Shown: one piece after another, positions 1 through 8,500 of the stretch
Layout of the letters: each line of letters opens with the position of its first letter
How positions within the stretch are numbered: position 1 is the first letter of the stretch
NCBI GenBank assembly: GCA_017591395.1
Contig: WEDG01004947.1
Span: 124,001-188,000, forward strand
Length of the DNA: 64,000 nucleotides
Direction: 5' to 3'
Source: Schistocephalus solidus
Taxonomy: Eukaryota > Platyhelminthes > Cestoda > Diphyllobothriidea > Diphyllobothriidae
Notes under the pieces: model-generated
What the model was told of the DNA's origin: nothing
Seen by the model: only the letters and a program-made list of their open reading frames with translations
The model's database searches: none
Made by a program: the position numbers and the translations under genes

Positions 1-162
1 TTACTGAGGCAGAATTGGAGGTTCGTTTTCTCCAGCCGCTTTTTCCCACTTCTCTTTTCTTTGACGTTTTTCTTTCTGTTTGCCCATCAACTCCTTGTCA
101 TTTTTAACGCTTTCCTCGTCACGTCCAGTGTTAGCGGCAGTATTGTTCTTCGACAACACCAT
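1..162 (-). CDS. Small lysine-rich ORF, unrecognised
   Basis: A 53-residue open frame reads on the minus strand from an ATG at 162-160 to a TAA at 3-1. The product is strongly charged in its middle (KQKEKRQRKEKWEKAAGE) and ends in PPILPQ. I do not recognise it. An AG lies just before the ATG on the minus strand, so it could also be the last exon of a minus-strand gene rather than a complete small protein. It lies directly upstream of, and opposite to, the PLE relic that starts near 250. Composition looks more protein-like than most chance frames nearby, but there is no homology evidence, so this may be a chance ORF. Confidence 0.22.
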   Translation of the reverse strand: MVLSKNNTAANTGRDEESVKNDKELMGKQKEKRQRKEKWEKAAGENEPPILPQ

Positions 163-261
163 CCTTTGCGAAATGGAATATTAAGGATGTAGCAAGCCGA
201 AAAAAATAGCTTTGCTGGCTTTAATGATCGTGTAGCATCTGCCTCCACTTTCAGGTGTTAG

Positions 262-1440
262 ATGCGGGAAGTGGATGCAGACGAGGTGGTGGTGTCGTTT
301 GACGTGATCTCGTTGTTCACCTCTATTCCGCTCGATCTGGCTATCAACACTATTGACGGTCTTCTCCGAGAAAAATACGTTGAAACCGACCAACTGCTCA
401 AACGAGTGCACATCATCGAGCTTCCGGAATTGTGTCGTAAAGCTTTCTTCAATTTCAATGGCCAGGTTTACGAACAAAATAAGGAGACACAAATCGGCTC
501 ACCTATATCCGGACTGATTGCTGAAGCACTCTTGCAGAGGCTCGAGCGGCTGGTCTTCAGCTCTTCCCCCCGAAATTCTGGGCCAGATACGTTGACGACA
601 CTTTTGTCATCATCAAACGGAGCGAAGTGCAGGCTTTCAAGACACTTTCCCGACATCCAGTTTACAATGAAAGAAGAGGTCAACAATCAGTTGCCATTCT
701 TCGAAGTACAAGTGACTAAGCTGGCAGACGGGAAAATAAGGACAACGGTCTACCGGAAGGCAACTAACACCGTGCATATCCTCCACTTCAGAAGTAATCA
801 TTCCGCTAGTCGCAAATTCAGTTGTGTCAGAATCCTCTTCCAACGCGTTCAAACACACTGCAGCGACGACAGTGGGAAGAATGAGGAGACTAAATACTTG
901 TGTGCCCTATTTAAAGCCAACGGTTATCCTAAGCCCTTTATACGCAAGTGTCTTGGAAAGCCCGACCATGAGCGATCGAAAAGAGAAGACCTGAAGTTCT
1001 GGCTCGCGATCCCTTATATGAAAAACGTATCAGAGGTGACGGCAAGAATCCTGAAACCTTTCGGGATCGGTGTGGCTCATAAGCCTGAATCAACAATCAG
1101 ACAGCACATCATGAGGCCCAAAGACCCGCTACCAATGACAGAACAATCAGCAGTTTTCTACAGCATACTATGCCGAAACTGTGATGTGAGGTATGTTGGT
1201 GAAACGGGCAAACGCCTTGGCACAAGATTGCATGAACACCAGCTTGCAATCAACCGCAAGGATAAGCTGTCTATGGTCTATGGCCACATACAACAGATGA
1301 ACCACAGTTTCGCCTTTGAGAACCTGAGGGTAATCGGCCGAGCCAACGATAAGATGGCCGGAATGCTGCTCGAAAGTTGGTCCTCGACGGGCACACTTAG
1401 ACTTGCATCCCGCCTACCAGGCGATACGCGCAATGCTTGA
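262..1440 (+). pseudogene. PLE reverse transcriptase / GIY-YIG endonuclease, frameshifted
   Basis: The frame starting at 262 shows RT motif A (FDVISLFTSIP, residues about 14-24) and motif B (GSPISGLIAEALL, about 78-90). The catalytic motif C, RYVDDTFVIIKR, is present at 585-620 but in another frame, so there is one shift near 560-573 and a second near 640-648 that restores the main frame. The C-terminal part carries a CxxC pair followed by YVGETGKRLGTRLHEH (residues about 308-326), the GIY-YIG nuclease region of PLEs. The family copies RNA into DNA and cuts the target with the nuclease. With the N-terminus absent and the catalytic motif out of frame, this copy cannot make an active enzyme. 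The final residues after 1360 are also shifted relative to other PLE copies in the window. Confidence 0.85.
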
Positions 1441-1819
1441 GTCAGTTCGGGCACGTCCAGTGGGGCAGTCGTGCAAAACCAAACATGGTGAACAACAAAC
1501 GCCAGATAAAAAATAAGATAGGAGCCGGCCGGAGGCCACGTGAATAACGTGGAACACTACCGCGCCCACGAGGCTGAAATCAACTCACGCGGCCTTCAAT
1601 GACTTAACAGTCCGCTGGCTGACGAGGTGCAGGCCATTGCGCATGCTGACTTGCCAACAAATACGATGGCAGCGAAAGGAACAAACATCACTCGAGTGGA
1701 GAGGTCAAGCCTAATCAAACAGCAAACAGACAGGTAAAATTTCGAACGCCGAGCACGGATATAATACCAGGTGGGCGTCAAGGCTGAAACAGTCAAGCCC
1801 AGCAGGAAGATCAACCGCA

Positions 1820-1862
1820 TAACTCTGATGACGGAAACGTGAGGATTTCTGAAACGTCATTC
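1820..1862 (+). ncRNA. Hammerhead ribozyme-like core, PLE copy 1 end
   Basis: CTGATGA at 1825-1831, a weak hairpin (GGAAA with TTTCT), GAAAC at 1851-1855 and GTC at 1856-1858 reproduce the hammerhead consensus exactly, including the GUC cleavage triplet. Stem III would be a single C-G pair with no loop, so cleavage by one molecule alone is doubtful. It lies on the same strand as, and downstream of, the PLE coding relic. Confidence 0.65.
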
Positions 1863-1915
1863 CAAATACATTCCGGACCCTTCTTCTTTGTTTTCTTCGG
1901 AGGATGATGAGCTCG

Positions 1916-1936
1916 ATATATATATATATATATATA
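1916..1936. repeat. (TA)n microsatellite
   Basis: About ten TA units, lying between the end of PLE copy 1 and the left arm of PLE copy 2. Confidence 0.95.
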
Positions 1937-2008
1937 GAGAAGCGAAGATGCGCGTCCCCGGACATATATGAAAGAAGAAAAGGTGATCTCAGGGACTATA
2001 TGTATATT

Positions 2009-2050
2009 GTCCTGACGTTTTAAAAGCATACAAGCTTCCATCGTCAGAGG
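2009..2050 (-). ncRNA. Hammerhead ribozyme-like core, left arm of PLE copy 2
   Basis: On the minus strand CTGACGA (2047-2041) is followed by a hairpin and AAAAC-GTC (2021-2014). It is the mirror of the motif at 3812-3845, with one change of the invariant GAAA to AAAA, which should impair activity. Confidence 0.55.
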
Positions 2051-2629
2051 TAAGTATCGTACCGCGTCTCACAGTATTTTTAGGGGGTGACAGCCATTTT
2101 GTAATGCGGGGTTGATTATGCAGGTTTACCTAAGCAATGTACACGGTAGCGAGGATGGGGTCAATGATTGGCGTTGGCGTTCATCGCTGGCATACACACA
2201 GGAAGCATTTCTGTAGTCACCGGGGCGAAGGAGGATAATTGCTGTCAATTGGCATGTCACTCGTCGAGGGGCGGCGTTTGGCAGTTGGCAGCCCTCGTCC
2301 GCATCCGCATTGACCTTAATTGTCGCCCTGGGTTGCTAGTCTTGTGTGTGGCCTTCTGACTATGTCTCCTCGTCTGTCGGGTTAGTATTTGATGCGGCAG
2401 TATTGACGACTGCGCCTTCGTCGGCCCCGAATTGTGGCGTGGTTACGTGCATGTCCGTCCTAGGTTCTCCCGTGGTTGGATTCACGTTTGACCTTATTCC
2501 GTGTTCAATCTTACGTTCGATGTGCTGCGCCTGGAGGGCTTGGTAGGCTGCCGGAAGGGTGACACAACGGTTGATCGACGTAGGCTCTGTGTGCCAGGCT
2601 TCGATGGTTTCCCTGGTTACGCGGTCATT

Positions 2630-3117
2630 TCATCTACCCAGGATTTTGGCGTTTTGGAAGGCGAACGTGTGCCCAGAGTTTGCACAGTGTTCCTCCACCA
2701 GGGACAATGGGTCCATCCTTCTCACTGCCCGCACATGTTCGGTAACACGGGTCTGCAACCGCTTCCCTGTCGCTCCGACGTAGTTAGCTTCACAGAAGTC
2801 ACATTGGATCCGGTAGACGATGTTTGACATCTCACCTCGTGGAATGGGGGCTTTCGGTCTCATAACTAGATTCCGAATAATTGAATCCGGTCGATGGGCG
2901 ATTCCGATCCCCAGCGGTCTGAGGAGGCGAGAAACTGCCTCAGAGACGCCATCAATGTATGGCAGTGCATGCCAGACTTTGGCTGTTCTGTCTCCGGATT
3001 TTTTCTTGGTTTGGCCAGCCTGCTGCGCTCGATAAAGTTACGAGGGTATTCGTTAGCCATGAAAAGGCGCTGAACACATTGCAGCGAGTCGGACGACAAA
3101 AGGGCAGAACTCCGTTA
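2630..3117 (-). pseudogene. PLE linker and GIY-YIG endonuclease, frameshifted
   Basis: Two minus-strand frames join end to end. 3099-2866 encodes linker sequence (CVQRLFMANEYPRNFIERSR). 2863-2630 encodes the nuclease, with CDFC followed by NYVGATGKRLQTRVTEH. The break between them near 2865, and a further shift inside the linker near 2990, show the reading frame is disrupted. The RT domain is absent on this side, because the element turns into its inverted copy at about 3118. Confidence 0.8.
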
Positions 3118-3121
3118 CATT

Positions 3122-3781
3122 CAGCGGGCAGTGAGGAGAATGGACCCATTGTCCCTGTTGGCGGAACACTGTGCAAACTCTGGGCACACATTCGCCTTCC
3201 AGAACGCCGAAATCCTGGGTCGAGGAAATGACCGCGTAACTAGGGAAACAATCGAAGCCTGGCACACGGAGACTACGTCGATCAACCGTTGTGTCGCCCT
3301 TCTGGCAGCTTACCAAGCCCTCCGGGCGCAGCTCATCGAACGTAAGAGCAAACACGGAATTAGGTTAAACGTGAATCCAACCACGGGAGAACCTAGGATG
3401 GACATGCATGTAACCACGCCGCAATTCGGGGCCGACGAAGGCGCAGTCATCAATACTGCCGCATCAACCACTAACCCGACAGGCGAGGAGACATGCAGTC
3501 AGAAGGCCACAAACAAGACTAGCAACCCAGGGGCGCCAATTAAGGTCAATGCGGACGCGGACGAGGGCTGCCAACTGTTAAACGCTGCCCCTCGACGAGT
3601 GACATGCCAATTGACAGCAATCATCCTCCTTCGCCCCGGTGACTACAGAGATGCTACCTGTGTGTATGCCAGCGATGAACGCCAAAGCCAATCATTGACC
3701 CCGTCCTCCCTACATTGTACATTGTTAAGGTTAACCCACATAATCAACCCTGGATTACAAAATGGCTGTCACCCCCTATAA
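3122..3781 (+). pseudogene. PLE GIY-YIG C-terminal part, open but truncated
   Basis: A 217-codon frame is open from the arm junction to a stop at 3779-3781. It starts within the nuclease domain (RRMDPLSLLAEHCANSGHTF), so the CxxC and GIY-YIG N-terminal motifs are missing. It continues into a low-complexity tail that, in this copy, has no stop for about 150 residues, whereas the left arm carries breaks. It cannot be a working nuclease. Confidence 0.7.
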
Positions 3782-3807
3782 ATACTGTGAGACGTGGTAC
3801 GGTACTT

Positions 3808-3850
3808 ACCTCTGACGATGGAAGCTTGTATGCTTTTGAAACGTCAGGAC
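3808..3850 (+). ncRNA. Hammerhead ribozyme-like core, right arm of PLE copy 2
   Basis: CTGACGA (3812-3818), stem II formed by GGAAGC and GCTTTT around a TTGTAT loop, GAAAC (3838-3842) and GTC (3843-3845) are all present. Stem I can form between CCT (3809-3811) and AGG (3846-3848). All invariant core bases fit the hammerhead consensus. Stem III is again only one C-G pair. CTGACG and CGTCAG are also perfectly complementary, so a plain hairpin competes with the ribozyme fold. Confidence 0.65.
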
Positions 3851-3858
3851 AATACCCT

Positions 3859-3884
3859 TATATATATATATATATATATATATA
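3859..3884. repeat. (TA)n microsatellite
   Basis: About 13 TA units, directly between the PLE arm and the tail of the SINE at 3890-4196. Confidence 0.95.
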
Positions 3885-3889
3885 CTGAT

Positions 3890-4196
3890 TGATAAGATGG
3901 AACCGAGCCAGACTAGAGCCCTAAGGGAGACCGGAATGGCCATTTCTGGCTTATTAGCCGTCATCAGCCAGTCATACCCAATCCCAGGTGTGGATCACCC
4001 GAGATTCGAACCCGCAACCTTTGGTCATTGAGTGTAACACTCTACCATTGAGCCACGGGCCCGTTGTTTTGTCGGTTGCGATCGGGAATATGGAATATGA
4101 AAGTGTGGTGTTCACCGATCTCGTTAAGGAACACTTATGTTCCGTTGTGCCTTGGAGCTCACTTTAGAGCCCTCGCGGGCAGTCGCATAGCGACTT
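3890..4196 (-). mobile_element. tRNA-derived SINE, family 1, full-length-like copy
   Basis: On the minus strand a tRNA-like module carries box A (TGGCTCAATGGTAG, 4055-4042) and box B (GGGTTCGAATC, 4013-4003), the RNA polymerase III promoter elements. It is followed by a conserved body and tail (ATGGCCATTCC, then CTCCC) ending at a TA-rich stretch. Unusually for a tRNA SINE, about 130 bases lie upstream of the tRNA module and resemble the upstream part of the copies at 10.35 kb and 54.58 kb. No intact tRNA fold is expected, because the acceptor ends do not match. Confidence 0.75.
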
Positions 4197-4438
4197 GACA
4201 TATATATTGATAAGATGGAACCGACAAAGACAAGGGAGACTGGAATGGCCATTTCTGGCTTATTAGCCGTCATCAGCCAGTCATACCCAATCCCAGGTGT
4301 GGATCACCGGAGATTCGAGATGACGGCTAATAAGCCAGAAATGGCCATTCCGGTCTCCCTTGTTTTTGTCGGTTCCATCTTATCAATATATATATGTCAA
4401 GTCGCTATGCGACTACTCGCTAAAAAGAAACTCTAAAG
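4157..4438. repeat. Palindrome made of SINE family 1 tail and head
   Basis: Arms 4157-4274 and 4317-4438 are inverted copies around a short centre. Each arm reads outwards from the SINE body through its tail and a short TA tract into the SINE head motif GTCGCTATGCGACT. The left arm continues into the SINE at 3890-4196. The tail-to-head join suggests tandem multimers of the SINE. Confidence 0.8.
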
Positions 4439-4440
4439 AC

Positions 4441-4470
4441 GATATATATATACTATATATATATATATTC
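4441..4470. repeat. Interrupted (TA)n microsatellite
   Basis: Short TA tracts flank the right end of the SINE palindrome. Confidence 0.9.
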
Positions 4471-4544
4471 AATTCATGCGCTGGAGATTTCTTAAATGTG
4501 TATTAGTATATGTATTTGGTAGATTATAATAATTCCTTTGGCCC

Positions 4545-4690
4545 AACTGTGAAAACATTACAGCTTAGGTGGGATTCGAACCCATGCCAGCAAGCGCAAG
4601 GCGTGAGTCCAGCCAAAGCTCTAACTACCTGAGCTGCGAGGCACCACCCGGAGCCGTGACTTTAATCACACTTGGGCCAAGTTACTCGGC
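4545..4690 (-). mobile_element. tRNA-derived SINE, family 2
   Basis: The minus strand shows a tRNA-like module with box A-like CAGCTCAGGTAGTTAG (about 4634-4619) and box B GGGTTCGAATCCC (4583-4571), then a 3' part containing TTTTCACA. The same layout and flanks recur at 38440 and 59860. The module differs from family 1 by a long insert between the boxes. A possible box-B-only remnant lies nearby at about 4885-4905 on the plus strand. Confidence 0.7.
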
Positions 4691-5342
4691 CTGACCAACT
4701 GCAACGCATGCAATCCGCCAATTCTGATATAGTAAACTGACTCTCCAAGCTGGATTTCCTAGGCAGTCAGTTAGATGTCTGCCAGGTTCAATTACTTGGT
4801 AGATGTGTATGGCACATTTAAATAATTTATTTGTCTTCAGGTTTTTAGAGCATTGGCTGTTTTCACGTCCTCTCCTTGCTGTCGTGGCTTCGAATCTCAC
4901 CGAGACCGCTGAGTTTTTTTTACAATTGACTTAAATGCATTAAGCGCCTATATCTACTCTTTTAGTTTCCTAAAATTTAAATCTATATGGTGTATGCCAG
5001 TCCTTCCTGTGAATTCTCCATCTACATCAAAACAGATTTATCCTATTGGAAATCTTTGTATGCAATGTTAACCATCCATTATGCTATAAACTGAAAAATT
5101 CCAAACATTCCTCATTGACAGAATGTATTGACGTTCAAGCGTATAGGTAGCTTAGATTTGGTTCTTGGTATATTTTTGGACGTACTTAACGCAGAATAAC
5201 TACTCCACTTTGGGACCACTCGTAGTCCGCATAATATTTAGTGATCTGAGCGGAGTGTACTGCGTTCTGGTACCTTTCCTGACAGCCTTCATTTGAATTG
5301 CTCTCTAACTAGGCTAACCAGCTCTCGCTTTTGTTTTTTTAG
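4691..5342. other. Intron sequence upstream of the first visible OGDH exon
   Basis: No further feature is recognisable here. A T-rich tract and AG at 5341-5342 form the 3' splice site of the first visible OGDH exon. No earlier OGDH exon was found between 1 and 5342, so this intron extends to or past the left edge. Confidence 0.6.
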
Positions 5343-5517
5343 GCTGAGAAGGCTAAGTACAACAAGGTGTGCGACGATGCCTATGCAGAAGCTAAAGCTC
5401 ACACTGTTATGTACAACCGCTCCTGGTTGGACTCCCCGTGGGAGGGATTCTTTGACAATCGGGATCCCATGTTTGTCCCCAGCACTGGTGTGGAGGAAGC
5501 CGAACTGGTCGAAATTG
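5343..5517 (+). CDS. OGDH: OGDH exon (first visible)
   Basis: Encodes [18 protein letters not shown] through [15 protein letters not shown] plus the first base of a glycine codon. The acceptor is a poly-T tract with AG at 5341-5342 and the donor is G|GTGAGC at 5518. It corresponds to the region just before the transketolase-like pyrimidine-binding domain. Confidence 0.93.
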
Positions 5518-8500
5518 GTGAGCTCACATGTGCCTTCTAACAGAACTCTACTTTGCTGTGCCGCTCCTAAGACTTTTTGATTGGACCGGAAGAAACTATG
5601 TGCAAAGTTACTCTGAATTAACTAGTTGGCGTGGGAGAAATGTGCGCAACTGTCAGTTAGTTATTCTGTCAGACTCGAGGACGAAAGCCTGCATTAGGGA
5701 GCGATGGTGACAGCTTAAACTGCTCTCGTTATTCTCAAATCCTTCGTGTGTCATCTACACACACAGTCGATTTAGACGACGCCCACCGCGTGCTTCAGCA
5801 GGCTGAAAGCAAACGCGGTGACTTGCACGTGAGTTATTTTTTAGTGAGAGTATACTTGTGATGCATTTACCCCTCTTTCTCTCTCCCTCTCTGGCCCCAC
5901 CTGTGCATGGTGTCCTGGCCGAGTCAATAAGACTGGAAGCGGGGGTGGGGCGCGCACACCGATTTTGCATGAACTCCTCGTCTGTTCTAGCAAGGCATGT
6001 GCTGGGCCCTCGACACACATTATTCAATCCTCATTAAACCGCATATAACCCCAGTGAACTTTGTTGTAGTCACAATTATAGTTTCGCCATTGCCGGTTCC
6101 AGAGAGCGGTCAATACGAAGGTGACGTGATCAGTGGAACAAGAAATTTATTCGTCTGATGTTGCGGGCCTCACCGTCAGAGTCAGTACCAACTAAGGGCA
6201 GTGCTCTGATAAAATATTCTAGACTTTTCTTGTCGATAACCAACTTTTGTGATAAACTGGGGCAATTACCGACTCTAATGCGAGCAACTAAGCCATCATT
6301 GCAACAAGTGCCACCGTCTACAATTAATGCGGCAGCTTCTAATTTTTAATAGATATGGGGTTACGTAGCAACTGTATCGTATAAATACCGCAACCCTTGC
6401 CTCTCCATCACACTTGTCTGCAACTGTCACTGATGGCGCGTTCGACCGTGCATTAGTAACTTCAGGTGCATAGTTTTTTTTCTGCTCGCTCATCTCTTCT
6501 ATTTATCCATGACAATTTTCGCCAATCCTGGACGTACAGTGTACAGTCTACAGTGAATAAGAGAGGGTTTGATGGGTTTTTTGTGGTTGCTGTTGCTGTT
6601 AATCAAGGAACAATCGTTGTGGGTGCTCAGATTCCTGATGGGTACCGTGTGGGGGAACAGGTTCGAGAGTGGATTCTTGGTGGAAGTGGAAGCGCTGTAG
6701 TTCAGATCAGTGTGCTTGAGTCCAGGTTTTGTATGCTCCACATCACACTGTTCATTGTCTACCGTACATACATATTCCGTCAGAACCCGCTCGTACTGAG
6801 GTTTCCATGCAACATTCGACGCTCATCGGGCATCCTAGCAATGTGCTTTCTGCTCCTAAATTAATATTTTTCGCGTCAATGTTATTTATTCTGCCTGCCG
6901 CTGTCAAAGATTAGGTATTGACCTGGGTGTCTAGGGGCCATCTAGATGTTGATTGGCCTCTTCAGTGTTTAGGCTTCGTGAATTGGGTTAACATGTTTTG
7001 TGTGTCACCTTTATTTATGGCTTTGAAAGCCAGCAGTGTGGGCTGTACCTTAAAAGGTTTTACAGTACTCGAATTATAGACACTGGTTGGGTTGATGTGG
7101 GAATCGATAGCCTGTGTAAAACATATCATGCTGTTCTTTTGTACATTACGCGCCCGCTGTAGTTGATAGCATTTGAGTCTACTGTTTACACAAGCATTAG
7201 GACTAAACCTGACGGGTCCGTTCCTCCTTCCCTGACGACGAGAAGCGGATACGTATTTTAATAGTAGAGAACCGCGATTCCCGGGTGATATGTCAAAAGA
7301 GGAAGGGACATTCCCCGGGAGGGGTTTAGTAGCTGTCCGATGTTTTCGGATTAAATTTTCGTCTACCAACCTTCAGAGACTGGAAAGTCAGGGTCACAGC
7401 TCTCATAATATGCTGATCTTCGCCCGCCCATACCGACTGTGACGTTGCCTTGTCGTCGTCCCCGTTGACCGGCTGTGAAGATGTGTTGGTCCAGCATCTC
7501 ACTATGGTTTTTTTCACCCCCGCCCTCGTTGCCCGCGGAAATAGTTAGTGGCCCCTATTGTTTCACGCCGTAACTGTATCCCGTCAAAAAGTTTCGTCAA
7601 ACCACGTAGGGATCAGGCTGCTTAAGTATCAGTGCATTCTGGCTGATTGTTTGATTTAGATGTGCGTCATTTTCTGAGATTAGTCCTACATTCTGGAAAC
7701 TTTGATTATGCGCAGCATCTTTCACTCAGCACTTCCGCACTTGCTGATGGCTCATTTTAGCTACCAGGTCGCTCTTTGGTTGCTTAATCGTTGGCCAAAA
7801 GTTGTTGGCGAAAGGAAGACAGAAGTCATTTTTAGGAGTGAGACCTCATAGTCAGTGCAGTTAGTCTAGCCGCGAACCCTCAATTCTGTCTCTTAATCTT
7901 CATGTTGCTGATGTCCTGACTCTGCCCGCTCCACAAACTTGGTTGTTTAGTTTCTTTCCTTGGTTTTCCGTTTTAAGGCAATGTTGTCAGCAGTTATCCC
8001 AAGAATTTTGTCGTCCACGGTGGTCTCAAACGCGTTCTGCATGAGCGGGAAACTCTGATCAAGAATCGTGTCGCCAACTGGGCGCTAGGAGAGTTCTTTG
8101 CCTACGGCTCGCTGCTCAAGCATGGCACTCACGTTCGCATCTCTGGCCAGGACGTTGAGAGAGGCACCTTCTCTCATCGTCATGCCGTATTACATCATCA
8201 GGCCTGTCTTGTTTAGATTTATTTTTTTATAAAATGCTTAGGTTTATGCGTCAGTTCAATTTTTATGCCAAGTAACATGCCACTTGACTATTCTCAGAAC
8301 TGTTTGAGCAATAAATCATTAAATAAACTTGTGTACCGTCAAAAACTGATGACTTACTAGGTTTTCTGATGGGTATGGTTTCGATTAAAATCTTTCTATG
8401 CATCCTACTATCATCGGATTTGTCAGTACGCATCTGTCTCAATGCATGATGCTTCCTCTAAACTTTTATTCTCTGATTGGACTGAAAAGCTGTTCACAGG

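Larger units (their letters stand above)
250..1910 (+). mobile_element. Penelope-like element, 5'-truncated copy (PLE copy 1)
   Basis: This is a retroelement relic on the plus strand. It begins inside the reverse-transcriptase domain, continues through the linker and GIY-YIG endonuclease (262-1440), then about 380 bases of 3' sequence with a hammerhead-type core at 1825-1858, and stops near a TA repeat at 1916-1936. The RT N-terminal half is missing, so it is 5'-truncated and not autonomous. The right border is inferred from the ribozyme position and the TA tract. Confidence 0.8.
1996..3862. mobile_element. Head-to-head inverted pair of PLE 3' parts (PLE copy 2)
   Basis: The left arm (about 1996-2745) and right arm (about 3122-3862) are nearly identical inverted copies of about 745 bases, differing at only scattered positions where I compared them. 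Each arm runs from inside the GIY-YIG domain to a hammerhead-like motif at its outer end. The middle (2746-3117) belongs only to the minus-strand copy and encodes the RT-to-nuclease linker and the nuclease N-terminal half. The minus copy is therefore longer and the plus copy more truncated. PLEs are known to insert as complex units with an inverted, truncated partial copy, and this fits. The outer right end abuts a TA tract. Confidence 0.85.
5518..7977 (+). other. OGDH intron (2.46 kb)
   Basis: GT-AG intron. It contains a CT-rich dispersed repeat fragment (about 5805-5970) and an antisense degenerate PLE end with a hammerhead-like remnant (6150-6185). The remainder, including an open frame at 6466-6864, shows no recognisable coding signal. 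Confidence 0.85.

Noticed and set aside
3811..3850. Simple terminator-like hairpin only
   Set aside because: CTGACG/CGTCAG do form a hairpin, but the repeated conservation of the full hammerhead core across other copies that lack this extra pairing supports the ribozyme interpretation.
3990..4064. tRNA gene (tRNA-like boxes A and B)
   Set aside because: The acceptor ends do not pair, the anticodon arm is irregular and the module is embedded in a conserved SINE body repeated elsewhere. The same holds for 10465-10535, 42140-42210, 4571-4645, 38494-38570 and 59904-59980.
6466..6864. 132-residue open frame as a gene
   Set aside because: It lies within an OGDH intron, has no recognisable motif and a composition like the intron around it.
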